This document shows positions 25,301 to 38,200 of a stretch of 64,000 nucleotides of DNA, piece by piece. This DNA comes from Allacma fusca (Eukaryota > Arthropoda > Collembola > Symphypleona > Sminthuridae), in contig OX359249.1 in the NCBI GenBank assembly GCA_947179485.1, forward strand, positions 32,102,250 through 32,166,249, read 5' to 3'. The notes beneath the pieces are model-generated. The model worked only from the letters and a program-made list of their open reading frames with translations. It was not told the DNA's origin and did no database searches. A program made the position numbers and the translations under genes. Numbering within the stretch: position 1 is the stretch's first letter; each line of letters opens with the position of its first letter.

Positions 25301-28300
25301 AATCAAGAGCGTTGCCCTCAATTCATAATGATTACTACATGGATGACAAAAATATTGCTACGTTTGTATTTATTGAGATGTTTATAGTACGCACGTAAAT
25401 TCAACATAATCATCCTATCTAAGTATTTGTAACGAACGTGCAAAAGAACAAAACAAAATATCGTAATAATTTCACGCCCTGTTCGACCTATTACCGGAGG
25501 AAGCAACAATTTTCATCTTCCAAACAATATTCACACGCACAGGTTTATTTGTTTGACAATCCTTACATAACAGCCGGTATGCATACTTGTTGCACAACTA
25601 ATTTCAAATAAAATCCACATCCACAAATGACATCATTTTTCTTCACACAGAATATTCTTTCAAACTATGTATACAATGTAGCGCCAAGAAACGTAAAATC
25701 TTTTCTTTTGGATGAAATATGTCATCGTGTTTGAGTACCACGTCCCTTGTCCTTCTGACTTACAGCGAATATTATCGGGATTCAATAATAATTAAATTTA
25801 GGTAACTACATACATATGTACATAGACACAGACAGTGAGGATGTATCCGGGGAAATTTCAGGTACTTATGTGGTTACATTGCAACCAGAATCAAATTAAC
25901 ATGTAAATGACTAGATCCTCAGTAAACAAGTGGTTGGAGTAGACTCGTCCTAAGTAGTATTTATATAAGTATACGCTCATTTACCAAGAATCAGTCAAAC
26001 TATTTACTTCAAATAGTGTATTTGATATTCAGGGCGTTGTTCTAGCTTCTTTGGGTTTTGAGAAAAAGCTCAACATTCGTAGAGAATAGGCCCTAATGAA
26101 TACGCTACAGCAAGTAAGGCATAAAGTATGACTCTACCTCTACCTACCAGTACATATTGAATCAACGTAAGAACTCATTACATTCTGGTTTCTGGTTAAT
26201 AGATGCAATGAACAAAATAAGCTGGAGCGGAAATTGTTGTGATAGGATACTTACTACCGGCAACATTTTTTATTTCATACGCGTATATAAAGCACTCACA
26301 TATTAACTCAACAACGTGCTTACATGCCTTATTCACGGAGATGTAGTGTTTCCTATCTTGAGTAATATCCGGTCCTAACATCATCCAGTGAATGTATACC
26401 GTCACCTCACACATAATTAGGAATCTCTCCCCATGACTCCTACCCCACACCGTTTAAGTCATTCTTAATGAGCTTCTAAACCCATGTAAAATTTTTATGA
26501 TCACAACAAAACTACCTTTGTCTTCAAAAGATGATCGTACTTTGGTTACACTATTATTGGTGCGGCAGCTGCTGAACAAGTATGTGTTTCTGTGAGAGCT
26601 GAAAAATTCGAATAAGATTCATACAGCATTGCTATTTAAGTTTCTTCTGTCAAGTTCTTTGTGTATTTTAAGAAATAAATATGAAACCAAGTGCAATCGT
26701 GGTAGTTTACATTATCTTTGGAGTTTACCATGTTCCAAATGCATGGGGCATTATGAACATAGGACGCAACCCTCCAGTATCCGAAGGTAAGATTTTAACC
26801 CTCTGCTTCTTATCACAGCTTCATCAGCTTCACACGCTTATAAAACGTTTTGCTCTAAATGGCTGCTCTGACCACTTCAATTGTAACAGATCGGGCTGAC
26901 CTGAACTACCATCCTCACGTACTGGAGAACTCATATCCGAAGACAAATTTTGCCCTGTCACAAAAACCAGTTCAGTTCTCTGCTAATCATGGTCATTTAG
27001 TACAACCTGGAGGTTGGCAGACAAATAAAAATCTCATGAATCATAGCTTTCTGTAACGTTATTTTTTGTGTATATGTAATCAAATTTTTGGTTTAAAAAT
27101 CAGATAGATCAGGGGACGCACATGGTGAGCTAAGTAACATACAAATTGAGGTAAGACTGGAATCAAATTTTTAATTGATATGGGGACGGGGACATATATA
27201 ATATTAGCTACTCCTAACATGAAAATCATTCACTTATTAAGATGAGTTCGACCACTAATTTGACCGAGTCAGGGGGACAGCTTGTTTACTTCATAGTAAA
27301 AAACCTCGGGCCAGAGGATGAATATGTTCGGGTTAACGTTACTGATAAGCATGGATACGCTCAAGAAATGCAACCTACCGAGTAAGTTTACGCGGAACTA
27401 GCCAAAGATCAAATTGTCACTATCTAGAATAGTGATTGTGAAATTAGTTATATAAATAGCACTTCCCTTACCAAACTCTTAATAATGAGTCTAAATCATT
27501 TATTACATCACACAGATTCTATCTCCCAAATGGAGCGACGCGTGAAGTTTCTGTGCTAATGAATCACCCCCCGAATGCCCATCATGATTCGCCTGACATA
27601 ATAACCGTCAATGCAAGTGGTAAAAGAAGTACGGTGAAAAGAAGTGCTTATTACTCCCCCTGGAATGACGTGAGTTCATTACAAGAGAGAAAATTACTTT
27701 CATTTTTCTCAAGACTACTTATATACTTAATTTTTGGCAATTTGCCAAGATTCTAACCGTGAAACTGCCTGAACTTTTTCAGCAATATGATTACAGTCAT
27801 CAACAACCCTTCTGCTACGATCGTTACGTAACTGGAAACTGTAGATACCGAACGGCTCCCTACGACTGCGAAAATTATAAGTGGACTGCTTATGCCACGA
27901 TCAAAAATCCCCGAGGTTTTTATATATACGAATCCAAAATTAAATCGAATAATTCTCAAGTACCTAAATCAAATTTCATTTTATATAGGAATTCAGCAAC
28001 TCCGGTCGATTCCGGAAGGATTGTATGTGCCAGAATTCACACCAGGAACAACAGACGGACTTCGGATCTACCTAACTGTCACTTGCTGTGTGCCTATTGT
28101 TCAGTTCCTGAGTGTAAATCCCTACTACCCCAATGTTGGCAATGCATGTATAGTTGACGTCAGAGGTAAATTTTTGAATGGATAGACAAGTCTCTTACAC
28201 CCTGAATTCCAGTTACTGGTAAAATTAATAATTTTTTTTTACTTTTGTTTCAGAGCTACAAGGTCTGAATGCAGCAGAAATTGCTGGAATCGTTGTGGGA

Positions 28301-30490
28301 GTCTTGATTTTAATAATAATAATAATCGTCATTATTGCTCTTCTGATAAGAAAGAAGAGACAACGGACAATTCTTGTGGGTCATTCCACCACAACGCGAG
28401 AGCACGTAGTCAGGGAATAACATTCTAAATGTTGACACTGTCAAACCGCTCGTATTTCTTAATATTCTCTCATAAAGTATAAAAATATAATATTACATAC
28501 ATATGTACATTAATTAAATTAACATGTGTCATCTTTGTAGAATTGTGACTTATAAATTAAGGCTTCTCATTATCTAGACTTTTACATATAGCTAGATCCT
28601 TGGCTGAATTCATGCATTCAGCAGTTTGTTAAACAATAATTCCGTAATCATTTTTCGTTAGGAAGTATAGGCGGTAGCAGGTGACTGATTGTGAGGTGAC
28701 TAATACAAGCCTATTATTACGATTTACTTATTGACATTTAAAAGTCATGAATATTATTTCAACATGGTATTTTGTTGCCAATCATAATTACCAACATAAT
28801 CTAAGCTCAAGCCGACGATGACTGATAATTTAAACACGTGTGCACTCTTCTCTAATACAATAAGATAGGATAAGGAGTTCACAAAAATTTTAATTTGTAG
28901 TCTGCGTAAGTGCCTATACAAAGATATTTGAATGCACAGGGCCGCGTTTTCCCCGTTTACTTTTGCAAGAAGGCTTGGTCTGGATGCCAAGTAAAATAAC
29001 TTCTACCGATAATAACGCTACCTGCACCACAGAATCAGTCAGATACCGAAAACAGTAAAATCTAAAAAATACAAAACACAGAACCTTTTGTTGTTACAAC
29101 AAGTCTTTCTATAATCAAAGTATTCAGCCATTGGTACATAAAACATAAAAAGTTAAGTAAACTCATTGCAAAAGTAGTCTCATGAATGCCCCACCTACAG
29201 TAAAATATCGAAGTGTAATAATTATTGCTGTTTTTTTACCGTTACTGCTTGAATTGCACATTTGTTTTATTCTTACAAAAAAATCATCTTTACGTACGTC
29301 ATATGCCAGTGACCTTCTCTTTATTTTGTAAACAACTCGGCAACTCAATACAAAAGCCTACCGCTCGTCACAAGAACAATATACTTGCACAAATGTCAAC
29401 AGCACAAATACTACACAGAATCAAGACAATATTGCGAAAGACTCGTCATAATACTCATCGTCTTTGCCCGGTATACTAATTTTAAAGCTTGATACAAGTC
29501 AGAAATTCTTGTGTGTGTGTATTAAGTACTGTAAAAGCACTTCACTCCCTCAGAAGTCGATAAGTTAATCATGCAAAAATACTATGCCACAGTAGCATAC
29601 AGTCGTAAATATATGTTTATATCTCCAAAGGGAACATATCCCAAATACTTTCACACAACTATACAAAGGTGAAGGTATCCTCCATCAGCAACCCATCTCC
29701 CATCGATACACCAATTACGCTCAACCTGTCAAAAATAACTGTAACCAGAAAATGTCAATGAAGTAAAGAAATGCCTCAACTCCCAATCCAAGAGCAATGT
29801 TTACCCACATAAACACATCCCAAGTCACGAGATACACCTCAAGAGTCGGAGCCACTCAAGCCACCAACACAGCAGCTCCCTTTATCTAACCCACGTAGAA
29901 TAACTTCTAGAATCATAACATAATAACCACCACAGCAAATCATCTACCAATAATATATACTCCTCAAACCTCCTGCTAAAATTTTGACTCCATGGTATCA
30001 CTGAACAACCACAGTCCAATCGAAGTGTCACATTCATATCCTCCAAAATGACTCACTCCTAGGTCACGTCAGAAGTACATCGATGAGTGATGATGACGGA
30101 ATTCAAAACATATGTACACGTACCCGTCCTTACTTCTACATACACACAATTCCAAGGATCCGCAATAATATTAACAAATGCTATTAACAAAATCTAATAA
30201 CAAAATCTTATAACAAAATCTACTGTCAAATACTACTGACACAACTAATCCAAATAACAATCTTAATATTTCAACAAATCTCAATACGCCGGAAATCCCT
30301 CAAAACAATCTTCATCAATTAAATTCGTCAATTCCTTACCAGGTAAGTTTTTCAGGATCTCCTCTTGCACACTAACTGGGACCAGGAGTCGGGCATCGGA
30401 GAAGTCTTCCAAAGAAAAGCCAGTTGACGCAATATTCAATAGCGAATTTTTAATCGGCTTGTCACTTCCAGAATAATTCTTGTCAGCCAT
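19400..30490 (-). CDS. SEC23IP: SEC23-interacting protein / PA-PLA1-like DDHD protein, 1183 aa, 13 coding exons
   Basis: ER-exit-site (COPII) phospholipase-A1-family protein. Coding exons in transcript order: 30490-30340, 25213-24482, 23095-22960, 22835-22579, 22508-22327, 22215-22072, 21958-21805, 21735-21494, 21412-21179, 21083-20927, 20841-20650, 20469-20145 and 20045-19400. The total of 3552 nt is in phase throughout. Regions: a Ser/Pro-rich N-terminus (about 51-380); a WWE-like segment (about 395-486, with [18 protein letters not shown]); a lipase region with [10 protein letters not shown] and the nucleophile motif GHSLG (698-702, Ser700); and a DDHD domain (about 775-985) with [26 protein letters not shown] and [11 protein letters not shown]. 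The SAM domain found in vertebrate SEC23IP and DDHD2 is absent: only about 45 unrelated residues separate the lipase and DDHD parts. After the usual C-terminal helix there is an extra Ser/Pro/Asn-rich tail of about 190 residues ending [12 protein letters not shown]. Exon 1 is joined by phase match and is less certain than the rest. Promoter shared with Skeletor. Confidence 0.93.
23096..24481 (-). other. SEC23IP intron 2
   Basis: A 1.4-kb AT-rich intron with a GTAGCT donor and TTCAG acceptor on the minus strand. Nothing else was recognised in it. Confidence 0.75.
25214..26680 (-). other. SEC23IP intron 1, part 3' of the nested gene
   Basis: AT-rich intronic sequence. It contains a CATACATATGTACAT palindrome-like motif near 25810-25824. 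It must also hold the promoter of the nested plus-strand gene that starts at 26681. No TATA box was assigned, and no other gene is supported. Confidence 0.6.
26681..28420 (+). CDS. Small type I membrane protein, VWA7/hemicentin C-terminal-like, nested in SEC23IP intron 1
   Basis: Eight exons: 26681-26786, 26890-27012, 27104-27150, 27242-27381, 27516-27669, 27783-27915, 27989-28165 and 28254-28420. They sum to 1047 nt (348 aa) in one continuous phase. Residues 1-22 are a signal peptide ([13 protein letters not shown]). Exons 4-5 (about 93-190) read like the beta-sandwich repeat of VWA7/hemicentin-like proteins ([20 protein letters not shown], then [15 protein letters not shown]). Exons 6-7 hold a cysteine-rich module (PFC, GNC, YDC, then [18 protein letters not shown] and a GNACIVDV end) like the C-terminal module of those proteins. 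Residues 303-325 are a transmembrane helix, followed by RKKRQR and a 20-residue cytoplasmic tail. No VWA domain is present. The exon 2 donor (GTTGGC) is weak, so the exon 2-3 join is least certain; exons 4-8 are strong. Function unknown, probably cell surface. ATTAAA at 28513-28518 is a possible poly(A) signal. Confidence 0.75.
28421..30339 (-). other. SEC23IP intron 1, part 5' of the nested gene
   Basis: Intronic sequence between the nested gene and SEC23IP exon 1. From about 29,650 to 30,340 the plus strand is clearly C/A-rich and G-poor, as expected if the minus strand is the sense strand just after its promoter. The run at 30170-30240 contains repeated ACAAAATCTA-like units. No gene supported. 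Confidence 0.6.
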
Positions 30491-33400
30491 GGTCGGAATT
30501 ACTGACGTGTTCCTCTGACTATTACTCTTCCCTGAAATTCTTCAGCAAGGAATGGCTCAATAAAAAACTATAAAATTAGGATACAGACAAGTAGTAAGTA
30601 TTAAAGTGAGAGTAAAAACTGACTGTCAATGTCAAGCACTTCCAAAACTGCTGTTATTTAATTACAACTGAAGTAGTTAAACGGAAGGGGGAAATGAACT
30701 ACGTTCCACTATAACACGACACACAATTCCAATACAAGTCATAAATACTACCAAATATAAACCTGTTTGAATACTTTTAAAACCATTTATAAATATACTT
30801 CGGGATATACCAACTACCTGTGTGTACAAACTCTTCCATCTGTCCTTTAAAAAAAACTTGCTTGCTATTATAGTAAAGGCAGTTCACTAGTTCAGCTGTT
30901 AACATTTACTTATAAAGTCTACCTCTTTTAACACACGTACACATTTGTCAGGGGAAACCTGAAATGAAAGCTGAAGTTGTGTCTGTACAAGTGTACATTG
31001 TAAAATTATGTATGTCACACTCATACCATTCGTATATTGCCATACTCTCCTAACCACATGACATTTCAGTACTGACTGAGTACATGAGACTACCTGAATA
31101 TTACCTCGCCCTCTTCCGTGTATAAAAAAGTTACCATTTGGGGGATTAACAAACTACACGCAAGCGGGACCTGACTGTCTTTCCCTGGCTCCGTATCCTG
31201 CTCCTGGAAATAATATCTCTCTCTCTCTCCTTAACATTAAATCTGGGGCGTTAGAAGAAAAGTCACAGACTTAGAACACTCATGAATCCTCCAATACTGC
31301 AAAATTGGAACGAGTCCAGAAGTGTCATACAAGCCTCTATGATAGACATGACATAAATCCAAATAAGCATCCAGGTCAAGTAATTACTCAAAGAGCTTGA
31401 ACTTGACCTGAACTTGAATTTAAAAAAATCGAGAGTATTTGTGTGCTTATTTGAACGTAGGGGAAAAAAGATTGGGAAGAACTCTTTGGAGTAAATAATC
31501 GAAGATAAAGATGAACTTGATAAGTTGTTGAATTATTTCACCTAAACCTGACTAGAAGTTCAAGCTGAACGTGATTTTAAGTAAAATATTGAGTACAGTG
31601 CAAGTTGTCTGTGAGAGACTTCCTTGACTTCAGAGGATAGTCTGTGGAGGAATATTAATTGAGGAGACTGCCATTGATTAAGATGTTAATTTCTGGGGTT
31701 GTGTACAACATGCAACTCGGAGGATACGAGCTTGCGATTCTTAGAGCCTTGGGCTGCTTTGAGGGATCCGGGTATAAAGAGGGTACATTGTACGGAGTTT
31801 ACTTAAGGAAAGCTTGTTTGAAGTGAGGCTATTTTTTTGTAGATAGAGATACAACTTGGGAATCCCGTATAGAGTAATTTTAGTTGAACTTCTGTCAAAC
31901 TCTTGGTAGAGCTGAGGTTGAACCTAACCCGAAATTAAGAATCTTAATTTGGTTCCTGATCCCGGAAACGAGTTCAGTGGAAATGAAGGAGAATAGGGTC
32001 AATTTGAGCCCAATCCCTTTGACTTGTCTTCAGACTGAGCATTCAAATTGAGTTCGGCTCCGTGGTCTATATAAAAATGATGTAAGAAGGAGGATTTACG
32101 GAGTACACAAAAAAAAATTAATTTGGCCAATTAGCGCTCGCACGACGTGTCAACTTTAATTTGTAAAATGACATGAGGGACTATTCATAATATTTCAAGA
32201 GTAAATGCAGGAGCTTGGAAATTTTAGGTAAAAAAACCTGTGTGTGAGAGTTCCCTCGAGGGAATTACACATTCATTGAGGGAAAAAAGTACTTTTATTG
32301 TTAGCTTTCCAATAGTAAGGCTACAAAGTTAACCTAGATAAGTGCATCATTAGCGTACAGGTGATTTAGTTTTTAATCAACAACTATTGCCGAAACCTGC
32401 AAGATAATAATTAACGTGTCTACATACTTATATGTATGTCTGGGCGGAATGCAGCAATAATAGAGTACCAATTGGATTAATAATTTAATTTAGCATATGG
32501 CTAAGGGAATTATGAGAAAAACTTGGAGCATATAAGTTTAATGTATGCGAGGACCAGCTGCAGCTATAGCAGTATTGGGCCCCTCATAACATAACAAAAT
32601 CAATGTGCGCCTCTGCAAAATTGGCAATGAAAATATGTTATGAAAATCTTCTATAGTTTTTACTGGGTCGCTAAGAGTTTTACCAGAATTGAGCTTTCTG
32701 TATTATAAAATAATGTAAGTTCGTAGTTGTTTGCATGTATAGAGTTCCATTTTATTACTGCAGCTAGAGATTTACAATCGAACTATACTATAGTACTGCA
32801 GGCAATCAGCAAGGATGTATGTATGTACAATAATGTAGGAGACGAGAGTATGAATTATTTGCATACGATCCATGTATAGAACCTGATGATGCTCACAGAT
32901 TGCATATGGCAGCTCAAAGAGAGTCGACATCAAGTAAAATCCCCTTCAGCTTAGCCGACACCCGACACCTAGTACCGCTAATTTTATTTTTCAGAGGGCT
33001 GCCGATGAATTCAAATAACTCAAATTTCAATGATGCAAACATTCTTTGAAGGTTTAATAAACACAAATTTTAACTTAAGGTATCCAATCCTTCTCGTAGC
33101 TATTCTAGTCGTCAACGGATTATTTTTCTCTTACTACGAACGCAGAAAATTCACTTAAGTCTCGTGATATGAAAATTATTTAATTCATTTTTATGATTTG
33201 AGCCATCAACTGGTTTAAAAGTAAGAAGCATTTTTTTTACATCCTGTATTGCTTGGATTGTCGTGATTCCTTGATGTAAACAATCTCCTCGTCTCCTGTC
33301 TCCTGCATTACTCCCTTTGATTAAAAGAAAATTAGGAAGAGAATCAGCTTATGTTATGGGATCTGGAGGATGATTTCGCTGTGCCTTTCTTTTATTACTG

Positions 33401-35293
33401 TGAGCATATTTAACATGGGGTAACAGGAATTGTTATGTCACAAGAGAATATTGCATGAGAACTGGGAACAGGTTGGTCTGCACTCGCTTAAGTTTTCGTG
33501 GGACCTGTTATCACCAAGAAAATCTTTTATTTCCTTCATTTACGTATTTATTCCGCTAGGGTCAGCAAAATTAAAAGGTCTTACAAAAGGTTACTATTTG
33601 GAAGGATAGTAAGTTGAATTTTATGGATCAGAGATTTTTTCCGAGTGTGGAGAGTCAAAGCTGGGACCTGGGACCGCTTATCGGATAACATGTATGGACA
33701 GTCTGAAATTTGCTTTATTGAATGCGGGCCTACTATTCAGAGTGTAATATGGGAGTTCTAGATGGGTGGAGAATCAGGGAATTAATTCAGTTATTGAATA
33801 CATTTCATGGAAATATCAAGGCTTTTTTTTTGCATGCGTTCTGGCCTGAGACAAAGTGGGAATTAATATGATTACCTACACCATGTGTATCGGTTCATGA
33901 TTTATTCGGGGAGGATCATGCTGTTGTTTCTCATTCTGTCTCCACCAAATGTAGCATATTGACCCACCCATTCAAACAGTTGTGGACTTTTTCTTAGGCG
34001 ACCATCAGTTTAGCGTTTTAGGGGTCTTCGTTCCTTCTGATGTATAGCCCATAGCCTTACCTGAATACAAACATGACTCAAATACATAACTGTATGAGAT
34101 TTATTACATTGTGATCTTGGGAATAATTCCAGAAATACTTGAGACTTCAATAGCAGGAATCGCCGGTCGCTCCAGCTGCCTATCCCTTGTTAGCTTTCGA
34201 GAAAGTTTACGTGCCTGCAATGGGAAATTACTGGTCATGCTTCCCAAAATTTAACAAATTACACTCCAGTGGATTCTCCAATAGTTATCACCGCCACTAT
34301 ATAAACTTTGATTATTCTATTAGTAATTCTAAGCGTAGAGATGCTTCATCCTCACAAAATTTGAGGGCAGGGTTATTTCTTTACGCTTGAGTGTATGTTG
34401 GAGTTGTTTTTTTAATGATGTATGCCTCCCTCGAAATAGCAGATACATTTGCAGATGCAGTTAAAAAATCACTAAGGATAAGCTATCGCATTCTATACAT
34501 GTAGTAGTGCCGCTCCATATAATCTTCCTTTGCTCTTCCGAGTGATAGAGACGCGAATAGTGAAACAAGCATCTTTCGTTACTTAAAATTCCTACAGAAT
34601 AGGAATTTCAAAGGATCTTAATAGTTTTTTGCATGGTTACATTTACAAATATTTTATCCTGACTTCGACTTTCATGACGGAATTATTTCTAATGACTGAT
34701 GGTGAGAGTACACTGTACTCAGAAAAGGGCAAGATGGGAAGGGCCTGAAATTTCAAAAAATTTAGAATTCTGTATCTAAATGGCATACAGAGATGACCTG
34801 CATATAGTGGAGCATTGTGAAAAGGGCTTATATTTGAATGGATAATACTGGGTTGTGGGGGCTGAGGTCATGTATCGACCATTTAGAATCCTATGCTTAG
34901 TACAGTACATACATACACAAATGTGGACTTTACAGAACCAAGGTCCTGTTTCTTGTGCCTAGGCGAAGGTACATTTAAAGGTAAGAACATACGCATAAAA
35001 AATGACAGGACATGAATGGTCAAAAGCGAAAACAATCGTCAAGTCATATTCTTGTAGAAAGTATAGGGCATTAAATACATCCTTATATTTAGGATAGAGA
35101 ATACACGGGGACAACACGTAAGTTTACTGGGGTGTAATTCATAAAATGTAAGATTTGCAATTGAAATGGCAAAGTGTTGTATTAGGGAAGGTGGTCATTG
35201 CCTCTGGCTGGTAGATCTTGTACTTACTCTCAAGAACCACAATTCATTAACTCAGTATTGTGTGGGTATTAAAGTGCAACAGTTAACAATAAT
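30491..35293. promoter_or_regulatory. Divergent SEC23IP / Skeletor promoter interval and Skeletor 5' region
   Basis: SEC23IP starts leftward at 30490 and the Skeletor coding region starts rightward at 35294. The plus strand is C/A-rich up to about 30,560 and becomes G/T-rich from about 31,400 to beyond 34,000. The transcription starts of both genes therefore probably lie between, and Skeletor likely has a long 5' UTR or a noncoding first exon in this interval. I could not fix a 5' exon or a core promoter motif. Short open frames here (for example 34187-34390) have no support. Confidence 0.5.
31216..31229. repeat. (TC)7 tract at the SEC23IP / Skeletor junction
   Basis: Short perfect CT/GA tract located at the composition switch between the two divergent genes. 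It resembles a GAGA-factor site cluster; regulatory use is inference. Confidence 0.7.
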
Positions 35294-38200
35294 ATGGGTG
35301 CGTATTGGAATTCCGTGAAGCCGCTTGCACTGCTTCTCTGCACGGTCATCTTCACAACAGGTAATGTTTACTCTCCTCTGTCTTTTCCCGTAATACCTCA
35401 ATTTATTTTTAAACTCATATTTTGTAATTCAAATCCCTGTCAAAATTGACAATTAGAACTCTGTTTCTTCACAAGCGGCACATTAGTGTTGTTTACAAAC
35501 TGAGAAAAAAAAATTTACACCATATACATTTGCAATTTGAGTTGGCGGAAAATCTGTAAAAAAAATAAAATAAAATAATTTACAAAATTGGAGTATAATC
35601 TCGCAATTATTTTTTTGTAATCCGCTAAAATTGTTATTATGATATCCGTACATGGCGAAACAATTTTGAGAAATCGAAAACCACATGATATTTCTCTCCT
35701 CTTTCTATCGGGAAGTATATTTTTTAAAGGGACAAACACGAAAAAAAAGTGAAGACAGGCGAATTAAGAAACTTTTTTTTTTCATTTCACTTTATATATC
35801 TGTAACCTGGTCGTAGAGAGATATCCTCATCTCTTGGTCATTTGGCTTTTGAGGATCTGAGAGCATTTCTGTGTTGAGGCAATAGCAAGAACAACTTCCT
35901 CTTTGTAATCATTTGAGTTTAATCCTTTCAGCACGATCAGGTTCTTGCACTGTAATCATGAAGGAGCCAGAGCCATTCCCATAAAAATGTGCAGGAGAAT
36001 GCAGGGTAGAAAAGATGTAAACGGGAATATATCCAAACGGTAGAATGTCTAGGAAGAACAGCTCCTCATACAAACTTTGTTTAAGTCTTCCTTCATCCTT
36101 GTAACGTTGTAACGTAATACGGTTCATTCCCAGTTTCTACTGTAGCGTGTTATGTACGGGTGTGTGTGTGTGTGTGTGTGCAGTAAAGTACGCGTAAGTT
36201 GAGTCAGGTTCAGAGCAATCTCCATTGTCAGAAGAGTCCCAATGCTCTCATCATACTTGATCTGGCTGTGCGATTCACCGTCTTATTGCACTCCACTTAC
36301 AGACATGCAAGCCTGTATGTACACATTCTATCACACGCAGTTAAATTCCCCTATATAAGTATGTACATGTCCTACACCACACCGCTCTTCCATACAAGAG
36401 TCCACATTTGAATGCTGACAAAACGATTGCCATTCTCATTTCCAGCCTGTAACGTGAACTCATTCATGTAAGTTAATTCTATGTATTTGTAGTTACACAG
36501 TAGCCAGGAGGGCAATGGTATATTGTAAACTTGAGAGCTGGATCCAAAAGACGGCTCCATGGAGGGGTATGTAGGTACAAATATTTCTCGGCGAAATATA
36601 TCCGAGAAAATTGGATTTTAAAATGATTGACGACAATCTACGAGAAGGTGCTCAAGTGCATGTAGCATTTCATTACACTGTAGGTCGACATGATTGCATT
36701 ATTACGGAGTCTTCTCACTTTTACCAAGGAGCAGAGAAAAGTTGGAGACTTCGACTAAGGGCTTCCTTCCTATAGTACTATATATTGGACGATTGATTTG
36801 ATATGCCTCTCGTTCTACTGGAAGGCCTAACCGTGTAAAAAAATACTCTCATCGTGCCCATCATGTAACCCTGAGAGCCACGAGTGCATCTGTATGGTAT
36901 AGATACATACATGGTATAGATATACATCTACCGTCCCTGTTGTCATACAGGAACTACATACTCTGTAGAACTGAGTGTGGTACAGCATAGAGGATTTCCA
37001 GAACGGAGTGAAAGAGATTCGTTGTGACAACAGGAGTAAATAAAGTTATGGTGTAGAAAACGAGAATGGACGGTCTCGAAGACGCTTCTGATAAGAATAT
37101 TAACGGGATAATAACCGTAACCTATCTAGTCGAGAGGGTATCAAGAACCTTGGGCATATCTCCTTGAATTCCTTCCCCGCATCTACAGACATTTTATGAC
37201 GCTAGAAAAATATCGTTTGACATGAAACTCTGGTTTTACTTCCCTATAGACACGAGAGCTTCGATCCTCACTCCTCCTGTAGCAAAGTCGTCTAACGAGA
37301 CAGGGCTTGAAATCACTTATAATGAAATAATCATAAATCCAGGTTAAACAAGTGAGTTTTTACGGGGTCATAGAGTACCCTCAAGTTATTTCCTGCGCCG
37401 AATTTCCGCACACACACAACTGTGTACAGATTTATCTATTACTCCTCCGTGTGGCTTTATATTTTAGAGATGTCCATGGAGAGATATCATCTGCAATAAA
37501 ATACGTTCAATTTCATGTCCCTCCTGTCTCTCAACCAGATCATATTCCTTTGGTGTCGTCGCAGACTCCCTTATTAATTATTACGACTGCTCGTGAGGAA
37601 GACTTGATCATTGCAGTTAGACGTTGTTGGTCCTAATGCTCAGCCTGTGCACAGACTCTGTCTGTCTGACAAGGCCTGAATTTAGATGAAGTCCTTTGAA
37701 AAAGTCATGCCACCAGAAGGAATGTCAGTCTCTGTAGTCTGTGTGCATTTCAGTGACGCACCCATTCGGCAAGTTTACTTACATATGACGGGGAGGGAAT
37801 CTCGAGGTTTTATTACCTCACTGGACTTTTTCCTGATTGGCAACTACGGCTATCCGGATAAAACCCTTCAAATTCTTGTTTTACCCGGGATTGACTCCTA
37901 CAATCAGATACATAGAGCACGTTAGGAGGAAATATTAAGATTTGACGTACATGCATGCATCCCATAAAAGTTCTGTATTGATGACGCTCACTTGGTTCTA
38001 TTCACGCTGTACAAATAAACTTGACTTACTCAAGCCATCAAACTTTTGTGAGCATGGAACAATTCTCATTGCACGGACTTCTTCCTCCATGCCTAATGCT
38101 CTTATAAAACAAATTCCGAGTAAATAGATATATTCTTACAAATCTCTTTGCAGTGAGACTCCGTCTTGTACATAAGTGCATTATACATGAGTGGACTATC

